A stretch of 64,000 bases of DNA from an uncultured Clostridia bacterium (lineage in GTDB: Bacteria > Bacillota > Clostridia > TANB77 > CAG-508). Where the stretch lies: the NCBI GenBank assembly GCA_947631915.1, contig CANRNC010000009.1:1-64000 (forward strand), in the 5' to 3' direction. The translations under genes and the position numbers were made by a program. The notes beneath the pieces were generated by a model. That model was not told the origin of the DNA. It saw only the letters and a list, made by a program, of their open reading frames with translations, and did no database searches. This document shows positions 17,798 to 24,591 of this stretch, piece after piece; the first letter of the stretch is position 1; the number at the start of each line of letters is the position of its first letter.

Positions 17798-17868
17798 AAA
17801 GTATAATCACCTCTTATCATAATTTAATTATTTATATTATATAGCATAATAATAAAATTAACAATAAG

Positions 17869-17940
17869 TGTAGGGGCACGTTGCAACGTGCCCGTTAAAA
17901 TATATAAATAATAATGGGCACATTGCAATGTGCCCCTACA
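17869..17940. repeat. dispersed palindromic element, double-hairpin copy
   Basis: The 72-bp element has terminal TGTAGGGGCAC / GTGCCCCTACA and two internal hairpins: GGGCACGTTGCAACGTGCCC (17874-17893) and GGGCACATTGCAATGTGCCC (17916-17935). Each arm is itself a palindrome. This is the most complete copy. Relatives are at 22093, 26644, 44898, 47713, 50264, 58041 and 61411. Confidence 0.9.
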
Positions 17941-17952
17941 TTAACGTATATA

Positions 17953-17979
17953 AGATAAAAGTATAGAAATTCACTATAC
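17953..17979 (-). terminator. terminator behind the micro-ORF
   Basis: On the minus strand GTATAG, a seven-base loop and CTATAC are followed by TTTTATCTT. It ends the short unit that holds the 16-codon ORF. Confidence 0.55.
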
Positions 17980-17990
17980 GGAATTAAAAT

Positions 17991-18041
17991 TTATCCCATC
18001 CAATAATGCATCCATCTCATAAATGCTTCCCACCATTCCAT
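17991..18041 (-). CDS. 16-aa Trp-rich micro-ORF
   Basis: ATG 18041 is preceded by AAAGGTGGTG at good spacing. The frame encodes MEWWEAFMRWMHYWMG and stops at TAA 17993-17991. Four of 16 residues are Trp and four are Met. This would be an amphipathic membrane-active helix or a signal peptide; alternatively the ORF is a Trp-codon leader. It sits between two minus-strand terminators, and between a Spo0A-like regulator and a GHKL kinase. It is too short for statistics. The call rests on the ribosome site, the unusual composition and the bracketing signals. Confidence 0.42.
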   Translation of the reverse strand: MEWWEAFMRWMHYWMG

Positions 18042-18088
18042 ACAAACTCACCACCTTTTCATCATCACAATTCTCTGTGACAATAAAA

Positions 18089-18123
18089 AAATACCATTTA
18101 TTCCTTTAGAACAAATGGTATTT
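18089..18123 (-). terminator. hairpin with T tract upstream of the micro-ORF
   Basis: On the minus strand AAATACCATTT, a loop and AAATGGTATTT are followed by a run of T. It looks like a terminator or attenuator 48 bp before the micro-ORF start. Confidence 0.65.
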
Positions 18124-18138
18124 AATGGTGGAAAAATA

Positions 18139-18155
18139 TGTCGAAAAATGACGAA
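18139..18155. promoter_or_regulatory. tandem Spo0A boxes
   Basis: TGTCGAA (18139-18145) and TGACGAA (18149-18155) match the 0A-box consensus TGNCGAA and are spaced 10 bp start to start, one helical turn. On the minus strand the nearer box overlaps a TCGACA -35-like hexamer, 18 bp before TACCAT. They lie between the Spo0A-like gene and the micro-ORF. Confidence 0.65.
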
Positions 18156-18159
18156 AAAT

Positions 18160-18192
18160 AGAAAAATCTAGTATACAAAAATATACTAGATT
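18160..18192 (-). terminator. terminator of the response regulator gene
   Basis: AATCTAGTATA and TATACTAGATT form an 11-bp stem whose first arm contains the TAG stop of the regulator gene. On the minus strand TTTTTCTATTTTT follows. Confidence 0.8.
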
Positions 18193-18974
18193 AATTTCTT
18201 TATCTTATCAACGTAATAATAAATGAATTCCATTGGAGTTGGTAAGCCAGTTTCATAATTTATTTTAGCAGTATAATGCGTAGAAAGATCTTCAAGTGAC
18301 GACACTCTCCATGCATGAATAATAGCATTTTGTATTCCATTAGTTATAGTATTTCCAGACTTCTTATAAATTTTAGTTAGATATTGTATTACATTAATAT
18401 TGCTATTATTATTTTGAATTAGGTATAAAATAGCATCATGAACATATTGTCTACCTTTTAAATTAGCAGTTATTCCTATTAAATCTAGTTCATGATATAT
18501 AAGATCAGAAATTTTATTTTCGGTTTCCATCAAATCTTCTTGTAAAGAGGCAACATAACTTGTGTTAACTGTATTCCTTAATGTCATGAACATATTTAAT
18601 ACATGATTAGAAGAATAGTTAGGATGATCCTTATAAAGAATAATGTCTACGCCATTTCTATGAAGTATATCATAAGTCCTTGGAGAATTAATATGAGTAG
18701 TTACAATAATTATTGGATTATAATTCAAATTTAATTTTTTAAGATCACTCAAGAACTTTAAAGAATCTGTACTACCGGAAAGACTATTATTAAGTTCAAT
18801 ATCTAAAACAATACCTTCAGGACGTCTAGCTTTTACATAATTTAAAGCATCAACGTCTGAATCAGTTATTCCAATTAAGTCAATATCTGATCTAGAATTA
18901 ATACAACTAATAAAATCATTGCAAGCATTAACATCATCTTCAATTATTAATATTTTCATAGGTTTAATATCCAT
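18186..18974 (-). CDS. Spo0A-like response regulator
   Basis: The product is 262 aa. Residues 5-125 form a receiver domain: IIEDDVNAC supplies the acidic pair, IVLDIEL the phosphoacceptor Asp (about residue 58), VTTHIN the conserved Thr, and LYKDHP the Lys. Residues 150-262 match the Spo0A C-terminal DNA-binding domain in layout: ISDLIYHELDLIGITANLKGRQYVHDAI..., a recognition region TITNGIQNAIIHAW, and PTPMEFIYYYVDKI. It differs from canonical Spo0A (HELGVPAHIKGY) enough to be a paralogue rather than the master regulator. ATG 18974 follows AGGAGG. Tandem 0A boxes lie just behind the gene. It may act with the GHKL kinase gene on the same strand. Confidence 0.85.
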   Translation of the reverse strand: MDIKPMKILIIEDDVNACNDFISCINSRSDIDLIGITDSDVDALNYVKARRPEGIVLDIELNNSLSGSTDSLKFLSDLKKLNLNYNPIIIVTTHINSPRTYDILHRNGVDIILYKDHPNYSSNHVLNMFMTLRNTVNTSYVASLQEDLMETENKISDLIYHELDLIGITANLKGRQYVHDAILYLIQNNNSNINVIQYLTKIYKKSGNTITNGIQNAIIHAWRVSSLEDLSTHYTAKINYETGLPTPMEFIYYYVDKIKKLI

Positions 18975-19111
18975 AATAACCTCCTAAATTATCTCATATA
19001 TTTTACCATAAAATACCATACAATTCTATATTTTTACAAAATCTTTTGCCATGTAGTAAGTCTCTAGTTAACTTATAATAATAATTAAAATAAACATGAA
19101 AGGAAGCAAAT

Positions 19112-19504
19112 ATGGTAAAAGAATTAGATGAAAGAATGACTACAAAAGATAAAGAACAGGAAAAGAAAGAACAAATTGAAAGAGGAAATAGAATAAGACA
19201 AATAAGAGAAAAACTTAATATGAATAAGTCAGAACTTGCTAGAAAGATAGGAATATCGGGACAATTTCTAGGGTTAATCGAAGAAGGCAAAGGCAACCTA
19301 GCATATAGAAGTATAAAGAAGTTGATGGACTTAAGTGCTCATTCTGCAGATTATATATTATATGGACTAGATGACAGTATTATTAATGATACAAAATTAT
19401 TATTGAAGGAATATGATGAAGAAGAAATAATTAGAGCAATGGGGATATTAAAGGAAATAGCTATATTTATAAAGGAAGAAAAAGTTCAGAAACAAGATAT
19501 GTAA
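19112..19504 (+). CDS. XRE-family transcriptional regulator
   Basis: The product is 130 aa. A charged N-terminus (Lys/Glu-rich, residues 1-25) leads into an XRE helix-turn-helix at about 27-85: IRQIREKLNMNKSELARKIGISGQFLGLIEEGKGN. The C-terminal 45 residues form a helical tail that may mediate dimerisation. It is divergent from the Spo0A-like gene with 137 bp between, so it could regulate that gene or itself. The exact start is uncertain; AAAGGAAGC precedes ATG 19112. Confidence 0.88.
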   Translation: MVKELDERMTTKDKEQEKKEQIERGNRIRQIREKLNMNKSELARKIGISGQFLGLIEEGKGNLAYRSIKKLMDLSAHSADYILYGLDDSIINDTKLLLKEYDEEEIIRAMGILKEIAIFIKEEKVQKQDM

Positions 19505-19507
19505 AAA

Positions 19508-19549
19508 AAGTCAATATATTACTTTCATTTGAAAGTAATATATTGACTT
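19508..19549. terminator. 19-bp stem hairpin after the XRE gene
   Basis: AAGTCAATATATTACTTTC and its complement flank an ATTT loop. The T run lies on the minus-strand side, so plus-strand termination is less certain, but the stem is among the longest in the window. Confidence 0.6.
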
Positions 19550-19607
19550 AAATAAATTTATTTAGTAGAATAATCTGTATAAAAAGTAACAATATAAGGA
19601 GAAATAT

Positions 19608-19781
19608 ATGTACACAGATTATCTATTCTATTTAAGTACACTAGCAGAAGCAGAAAGAAATAAGCAAATACTAACAATAATATTAATATTTACAGTAATG
19701 TTAGCAATAGGTGGAATACATGAACTACTAGAATATAAATTTGGAAGAAATACTAAAAATAATAAAGACAACAATACATAA
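19608..19781 (+). CDS. 57-aa single-pass membrane protein
   Basis: ATG 19608 follows AAGGAGA. The frame encodes MYTDYLFYLSTLAEAERNK, a hydrophobic helix (ILTIILIFTVMLAIGGI) and a basic tail (FGRNTKNNKDNN), and ends at TAA 19779-19781. The predicted orientation is Lys/Arg-rich tail inside. I do not recognise the family. It is isolated between two hairpins. Small proteins of this kind often regulate larger membrane partners, but none is visible next to it. Confidence 0.6.
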   Translation: MYTDYLFYLSTLAEAERNKQILTIILIFTVMLAIGGIHELLEYKFGRNTKNNKDNNT

Positions 19782-19814
19782 AAAGCAATGTATGGGCATG
19801 TGAAAGTGAGCATA

Positions 19815-19852
19815 AAATAAGAATGAAAATTTATTTTCATTCTTATTTTTTT
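19815..19852 (+). terminator. intrinsic terminator
   Basis: AAATAAGAATGAAAAT and ATTTTCATTCTTATTT form a 16-bp stem with a two-base loop, followed by TTTT. It ends the small membrane protein transcript. Confidence 0.85.
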
Positions 19853-20014
19853 CGAACAACGTGTGTGAATTTTGCTCTAGAAAATTTAATGGGTATATTG
19901 TGCCAATAAATTAAAAAAATAATTCGATATATTGCTAATTGCTAATTAAATTGCTTTATGTTATTATTTAGCTATTAAAAAATAAATTTATGCAAATAAA
20001 AGGAGGCAACTTTT

Positions 20015-20416
20015 ATGAATAATAGGTATAAAGTAATTATAATAATAATAGGAGTATTATTAATTTTTTTAGTAGGAGTGTTTGTAAGAAAATCACAAAA
20101 AGTAAAACTAGACTTAGATACACTAACGGATGATAAAACATTTTATGCAACAGTAGAAAGTATAAGAGAATCTAATGATCGTACCATGGTTTTTGTGAAA
20201 GGTTTAGAGACAAATGAGATGGACTATAGAGGAATGTTTAATTTTTCAATAGAAGATGATATTATTATCACCACATGTAGAGGGGAAAAAATTGATATTT
20301 CTGATATGAAGGTAGGAGATACTGTAATAATTACATTTAATGATAAAATAATAAACGATATAATTCCAACGCCATTAGAAAAAATTACAAAGATAGAAAT
20401 TGTAGATGATGAATAG
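20015..20416 (+). CDS. membrane-anchored small protein, unknown
   Basis: The product is 133 aa, starting at ATG 20015 behind AGGAGGC. Residues 5-26 form a membrane helix (YKVIIIIIGVLLIFLVGVFV). The rest is extracellular and predicted to be mostly beta strand: FYATVESI, MVFVKGLETNEMDYRGMFNFSI, a DMKVGDTVIITF turn and an IEIVDDE end. The VGDxVxITF segment resembles OB-fold-like YobA/DUF3221 proteins, but the match is weak. There is no lipobox Cys. It appears monocistronic. About 380 bp of gene-free sequence follow. Confidence 0.6.
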   Translation: MNNRYKVIIIIIGVLLIFLVGVFVRKSQKVKLDLDTLTDDKTFYATVESIRESNDRTMVFVKGLETNEMDYRGMFNFSIEDDIIITTCRGEKIDISDMKVGDTVIITFNDKIINDIIPTPLEKITKIEIVDDE

Positions 20417-20798
20417 TTATAAAGTTGTAGTTATTAAAAATTGAAAAAATAAATATTCTTAAAAAGTAAAAATGTTTATTAAACGAATATTATGTAAATA
20501 TTAAAAATAACTAATAGATGAATTGAGGATATAAAGTATAGGTATGATGAACAAAAATCAGTAAGGAAAAATAGTTTATCAAAACGGAAAACAAACTGAA
20601 AAATACTATTATAATTACTAAAAATGTATATAAAATTGTTAAAGCAATAGTTAAAATGATATAACAAGGAATAAAGGCAGAAATAAGAATTACTTTTAAA
20701 GTAATAAAAACAAAAGTGAGAATAAACAAAGGTTTAATTTCAGTAGTTCGAGCAGATGTCGCGATAGAGATTAATAATTCATATTATAGGAATTAGTT
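20417..20798. other. gene-free stretch
   Basis: I see no gene with a start codon and ribosome site. One frame at about 20674-20790 stays open for about 38 codons and reads like coding sequence (IKAEIRITFKVIKTKVRINK), so it may hold a remnant of a lost gene. The A/T composition is otherwise like spacer. Confidence 0.4.
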
Positions 20799-21224
20799 AT
20801 GCAATTTTCCAATACATCAGCTTTCCCTTATAGAGCAACTTGCCGTATAAAGACTGATGTTTATGGAGAAGAACTAGTTGCGTCAGGATTAATTGTTGGA
20901 CCAAGTTTACTTTTAACAAATACACATTGTGTAATGGGTAGTATGGTAGGATATGGAATAACAATAATGGGATATCCTAATACACCAGGTTATGGACAAC
21001 TACAATATTATACACAAGGAAATATAGACGAGGCACACTTTGGATATTTTCTTAGTAATGCTAAATCAACTGGTGGAATGAGTGGAGCACCTATTGTTAT
21101 GACAACAGATAAGAATTATGCAATTGGAATAAATAAAGGACATCTTGATGAAAATCCAGATGTAGAAATAGGAGTAAAAATAACTCAAACTATTATTGAT
21201 GTTATTTTAGCAAATAAAGCTTAA
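20799..21224 (+). CDS. trypsin-like (V8-type) protein, catalytic Asp region missing
   Basis: The product is 141 aa; family members are usually over 200. His43 lies in LLLTNTHCV and Ser95 in TGGMSGAPIV, the expected active-site motifs of glutamyl-endopeptidase-like serine proteases. After HCVM the sequence jumps straight to the late GYGITIMGYPN strand, so the segment that should carry the catalytic Asp is absent. No signal peptide is present, although relatives are secreted. The gene probably suffered an in-frame deletion and is inactive as a protease. It could still bind a ligand. A weak AGGA ribosome site precedes ATG 20799. Confidence 0.75.
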   Translation: MQFSNTSAFPYRATCRIKTDVYGEELVASGLIVGPSLLLTNTHCVMGSMVGYGITIMGYPNTPGYGQLQYYTQGNIDEAHFGYFLSNAKSTGGMSGAPIVMTTDKNYAIGINKGHLDENPDVEIGVKITQTIIDVILANKA

Positions 21225-21240
21225 AACGATTAATTCAATT

Positions 21241-21275
21241 AAAGAACTAGATTATTAAACATAGTCTAGTTCTTT
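21241..21275. terminator. bidirectional terminator
   Basis: AAAGAACTAGA (21241-21251) and TCTAGTTCTTT (21265-21275) pair, with T-rich sequence after. It separates the protease-like gene from the convergent M15 gene. Confidence 0.8.
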
Positions 21276-21282
21276 TTAATTT

Positions 21283-21963
21283 CTAATCTAAAGTGGTGGA
21301 AGTTCTACCTACACCTATTACATTTTCTTGAAGTGAACGCCATGTATTACATCCAACAATACCATCGGAAGAAAGGCCACGACTGGATTGATAAGATTTA
21401 ACAGCATTGAAAGTTCTAGAACCAAATATTCCATCTAAACCACCAGTAGTAAAACCTAAAGTATTTAATCCATCTTGAAGAATAAGAACATAAACACTCA
21501 AACTTCCTTGCCTTAAAGTTGGATAACCGCCAGATGCACAAGCTGAAGGTCTTTGTCTTCTATCAAAGTGCACCCATGTTGGTGTAAGAGATACTGGCTC
21601 AACATATGACCATACTCCTGAATTAATAGCACTTGTTCTTAAAGCGGACCTTTGAGCATTTGTCCAAAGTTGAGCAACATCAAAAGCTGTTCCAGCATAA
21701 TGTTGAGATTGGCCAGAATGTCCACCTTCCCAAGAACGTTTAAAAGCAAAGCCTACAGGAATAGGACCACCCCATAAATACCTTTGAGTATTCCAAGCCT
21801 GCATAGTTCTTTTAGTTGTCCATAAAGTAGGGCTTTTACTGGATCCTCTAAATTCTCTTACAAGTAATGTTGAATTTGCATTATAAGGCATAGGAGAGTT
21901 TTCATCCCTATAATAGGTTTCAAATCTATCTGAATCATTATTATAAACTAATATTTTCGCCAT
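21283..21963 (-). CDS. M15-type peptidase with peptidoglycan-binding domain
   Basis: The product is 226 aa. Residues 25-140 fit a zinc D-Ala-D-Ala carboxypeptidase or endopeptidase of the M15 group. The presumed ligands are His88 and Asp95 (QHYAGTAFD) and His132 (WVHFD). A PG_binding_1 domain follows at about 150-215, with LQDGLNTLGF, GGLDGIFGSRTFNAVKSYQ and a GLSSDGIVG repeat. It cleaves peptidoglycan cross-links or stem peptides. No signal peptide is seen, so it may act from inside the mother cell during sporulation, be released by lysis, or be a former phage endolysin (inference). ATG 21963 follows AAGGGAG. Confidence 0.85.
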   Translation of the reverse strand: MAKILVYNNDSDRFETYYRDENSPMPYNANSTLLVREFRGSSKSPTLWTTKRTMQAWNTQRYLWGGPIPVGFAFKRSWEGGHSGQSQHYAGTAFDVAQLWTNAQRSALRTSAINSGVWSYVEPVSLTPTWVHFDRRQRPSACASGGYPTLRQGSLSVYVLILQDGLNTLGFTTGGLDGIFGSRTFNAVKSYQSSRGLSSDGIVGCNTWRSLQENVIGVGRTSTTLD

Positions 21964-22092
21964 TTTTATTCTCCCTTAAAAAGATATCTATTATTACAAT
22001 ATGAATTCTATACTACAGATGTGAATATGTTATTTATATAATAACAGTATAATTTTATTTCATATTATATGTATTAAAAAATGTATTTTAAA

Positions 22093-22165
22093 TGTAGGGG
22101 CACATTGCATGTGCCCTTTTAACATGTTTTTGAATTAAATGGGCACGGTATGCCGTACCCATACA
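22093..22165. repeat. dispersed palindromic element, second double-hairpin copy
   Basis: TGTAGGGGCACATTGCATG begins the first hairpin. After 23 bp, GGGCACGGTATGCCGTACCC (22141-22160) forms the second, ending ATACA. Length and two-hairpin layout match the copy at 17869. Confidence 0.85.
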
Positions 22166-22270
22166 ATTAAGATAATACATACCTCATACAAACAACAATT
22201 TATTATAAAAAAATTAAAAAAATTTCGTTAAAAGTATTGCATTTTCTAAAAAGTTATAATAAAATGGATA

Positions 22271-22310
22271 CAAAGTGGAGGAAAGTGGAGCAAAGTGCCA
22301 CGAAGTGAAA
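22271..22310 (+). promoter_or_regulatory. four MraZ boxes
   Basis: The core AAAGTG(G) occurs at a 10-bp period: CAAAGTGGAG, GAAAGTGGAG, CAAAGTGCCA, CGAAGTGAAA. Direct repeats of this kind just before mraZ are the known autoregulatory operator of MraZ. They lie between a TATAAT (22255-22260) and the mraZ start. Confidence 0.88.
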
Positions 22311-22325
22311 AGAAGGTGAGGTCAA

Positions 22326-22757
22326 GTGTTTATTGGTGAATATGAGCATTCTGTAGATGTTAAAGGCAGAATAATAATGCCTTCAAAATTAAGAGAAAAT
22401 ATTGGAGAAAAGTTCATAGTTACTAAAGGACTTGATAAATGCTTATTTGCATATTCAAAATCTGAATGGGCAAATTTTGAAGAAAAACTAAAAACACTTC
22501 CACTAACAAATAAAAACGCAAGAGATTTTGTAAGATTTTTCTTATCAGGTGCTGTAGAATGTGAAATAGATAGACAAGGACGTTTTTTAATTCCAGCAAA
22601 TTTAAGGACATATGCAAATCTGGATAAAGAGATAGTTATAATAGGTGTTGGCACTAGATTAGAAATCTGGGATAAGTCTGCTTGGACGAACTATAGTAGT
22701 GAAGAAAATATTTCAGCAGATGAAATTGCTGAAAATATGACAATGCTTGGTATATAA
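22326..22757 (+). CDS. mraZ: MraZ, regulator of the division and cell-wall cluster
   Basis: The product is 143 aa, starting with GTG 22326 behind AAGGTGAGG. It contains two SpoVT/AbrB-like MraZ repeats: [20 protein letters not shown] near residues 4-23, and [17 protein letters not shown] near 78-94. MraZ is a ring-shaped DNA-binding protein that recognises tandem GTG boxes upstream of its own gene and controls dcw expression. Four such boxes are present 16 bp upstream. rsmH, an ftsL-like gene and a PBP gene follow in the standard order. Confidence 0.97.
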   Translation: MFIGEYEHSVDVKGRIIMPSKLRENIGEKFIVTKGLDKCLFAYSKSEWANFEEKLKTLPLTNKNARDFVRFFLSGAVECEIDRQGRFLIPANLRTYANLDKEIVIIGVGTRLEIWDKSAWTNYSSEENISADEIAENMTMLGI

Positions 22758-23041
22758 CTTCCAAAAGAAGTGTATATAAATAAACAAAAGATTAAAAATA
22801 AACTAAAGATTTTTAAGAAACTAAAGAAAAAGTAAAAAACTAAAGAAAAGAGAAAAAGAAACAAAAGAAAAGAGAAGAGAAAAAACAAAAGAAAAAATTA
22901 ATGAGATTTTAACAAAAGATAAAACGAAAAGAGAGATGCCAAAGAATTATTAGAGTACATAAGAAAAAGAATGAGAAGGTAGAGATGTTACAGTTGGTAT
23001 CTAAACAGATACCAACTGTAAACTTATTTAAGGAGAGTAAA
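22758..23041 (+). other. purine-rich spacer with a 13-bp-stem hairpin
   Basis: This 284-bp stretch between mraZ and rsmH is strikingly A/G-rich on the plus strand and has no convincing gene. Near its end TACAGTTGGTATC (22989-23001) pairs with GATACCAACTGTA (23008-23020). No T tract follows, so it is more likely an RNA-stability or translation element than a terminator. Confidence 0.6.
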
Positions 23042-23974
23042 GTGGAATTTAAGCATAAACCAGTTTTATTACAAGAATGTATTGAGAACTTAAAAATTAA
23101 TTCTAATGGCATATATGTTGATGGAACTTTAGGTGGGGCAGGGCATAGTTATGAGATTGCACGAAGACTATCTAAAGATGGACTACTAATAGGAATTGAT
23201 AGAGATGAAGAAGCATTAAAATCAGCAAAGGAAAAATTAAAAGAATATAAAAATGTTATATATGTACATGGAAATCATGATGAAATAAAGGATATATTAG
23301 ACAATTTGGGAATAGACAAAGTAGATGGCATTTTATTAGATTTAGGAGTTTCTTCATACCAATTAGATGAAAAAAGTAGAGGATTTAGCTATATGGCAGA
23401 AGAAAGCGAGCTAGATATGAGAATGGATAGAACGCAAAGCCTTACAGCTAAAGAAATAGTGAATAACTATACAGAAGATGAATTAACAAGAATAATTTTT
23501 GAATATGGAGAAGAAAAATTTGCAAGAAATATATCTAAAAAGATATGTGAATATAGAAAAAATAAAGAAATATCAACTACAGGAGAATTAGTAAGTATTA
23601 TTGAAAATGCAATTCCTGGATTTGCAAAAAAAGATGGGCATCCAGCAAAAAGAACTTTTCAAGCTATAAGAATTGAAGTAAATAACGAAATTGAACCATT
23701 GTATAATACTGTAAAAAATTCAATAGAAGTATTAAAACCCAAAGGACGCCTATGTATAATAACTTTTCACTCATTGGAAGATAGAGCGGTAAAAAATGCT
23801 TATCAAGATGCAAAAGGAAAATGTACATGCCCACCAGATTTACCATATTGTATATGTGGAGCAAAGTCAGAGGGAAAAATAATTACAAGAAAGCCAATAA
23901 TACCAACAGAAGATGAGCAAAAGGAAAATTCAAGAGCCAAAAGTGCTAAATTAAGAGTATTTGAAAAAAACTAA
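23042..23974 (+). CDS. rsmH: 16S rRNA (cytosine1402-N4)-methyltransferase
   Basis: The product is 311 aa, starting at GTG 23042 because AAGGAG lies seven bases upstream. The open frame reaches back to ATG 22985, but those codons lie in a hairpin and are not family-like. It shows [15 protein letters not shown], the SAM-binding [27 protein letters not shown] and [12 protein letters not shown], all RsmH signatures. It methylates the N4 position of C1402 in 16S rRNA, in the decoding centre. It is the second gene of the dcw cluster and is followed 17 bp later by an ftsL-like gene. Confidence 0.97.
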   Translation: MEFKHKPVLLQECIENLKINSNGIYVDGTLGGAGHSYEIARRLSKDGLLIGIDRDEEALKSAKEKLKEYKNVIYVHGNHDEIKDILDNLGIDKVDGILLDLGVSSYQLDEKSRGFSYMAEESELDMRMDRTQSLTAKEIVNNYTEDELTRIIFEYGEEKFARNISKKICEYRKNKEISTTGELVSIIENAIPGFAKKDGHPAKRTFQAIRIEVNNEIEPLYNTVKNSIEVLKPKGRLCIITFHSLEDRAVKNAYQDAKGKCTCPPDLPYCICGAKSEGKIITRKPIIPTEDEQKENSRAKSAKLRVFEKN

Positions 23975-23991
23975 AGAAAGGGGTGGTAAGA

Positions 23992-24486
23992 ATGGCTAGG
24001 TATCAATATGAAACAAGTCCAAGAAAAATAAGAAATGATTATGAACCAGTAAGAAGAAATCCAAAAAAGAAACATGTTTCAAAAGCAAATACCGTACAAA
24101 AAAATAAAACAAAAATGAAGACAGCAAAAAAGGCAAAAATAGTGATTTTTGTACTTATTGCATTTATAGCATTCTTTACCATAACCTATAGAAATGCTGT
24201 TATTGATGCTAAATATGCTGAAATAAAAACATTAAAAAACGAATTAGCATTAGTAGAGAAGGAAAATGAACAACTAGAGGCAACTATTGAAAGTCGTTTA
24301 AATCTTAAAACTATACAAGAAGAAGCAGAAACGTTATTGGGAATGAAAGCATTATCAAATGATCAAATAAACTATGTAAATCTCCCAAAAACAGATTATG
24401 TTGAAGCTAGTTCAGAAGAAGTAAAAATGGAAGATGATAATTATTTTACAAAAATTATTAATTTGATTAAAAGTTTAATAAAATAG
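23992..24486 (+). CDS. ftsL: FtsL/DivIC-like division protein
   Basis: I start at ATG 23992 (MARYQYETSPRK), 164 aa, with AAAGGGGTGG upstream; a GTG three codons earlier is possible. There is a long basic cytoplasmic tail (residues 1-48), one membrane helix (about 49-67, IVIFVLIAFIAFFTITY) and a coiled coil (about 72-110, IKTLKNELALVEKENEQLEATI), then a short extracellular region. This is the bitopic FtsL/septum-formation-initiator layout. Its place between rsmH and the PBP gene supports FtsL. It would join DivIC and DivIB in the divisome. A strong terminator follows. Confidence 0.85.
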   Translation: MARYQYETSPRKIRNDYEPVRRNPKKKHVSKANTVQKNKTKMKTAKKAKIVIFVLIAFIAFFTITYRNAVIDAKYAEIKTLKNELALVEKENEQLEATIESRLNLKTIQEEAETLLGMKALSNDQINYVNLPKTDYVEASSEEVKMEDDNYFTKIINLIKSLIK

Positions 24487-24488
24487 AG

Positions 24489-24527
24489 CAACCATAATTT
24501 AGAACACTAAATATGGTTGTTTTTTTA
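24489..24527 (+). terminator. strong terminator inside the dcw cluster
   Basis: CAACCATAATTTAG (24489-24502) and CTAAATATGGTTG (24507-24519) pair, with one unpaired A, and run into eight T (24520 carries on from the arm). It separates ftsL from the PBP gene, which therefore probably has its own promoter. Confidence 0.85.
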
Positions 24528-24591
24528 TTCGCTTCATAAAATACCGATAAATTCAATATAATGTAATAAATTGAATTGGGAGTGAAGTATA

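Noticed and set aside
19003-19296. A 97-aa frame on the minus strand over the XRE gene
   Set aside because: It overlaps the XRE coding region, has no ribosome site and a low-complexity hydrophobic composition typical of a reverse frame.
20417-20798. Remnant of a mobile-element membrane protein with AIVKAIVK-like repeats
   Set aside because: Only about 38 codons are open and the resemblance is too weak to name a family. It is recorded as a gene-free stretch.
21283-21963. Prophage endolysin as sign of a prophage
   Set aside because: No other phage gene (holin, portal, terminase, integrase) is near it, so I kept the plain M15 peptidase call.
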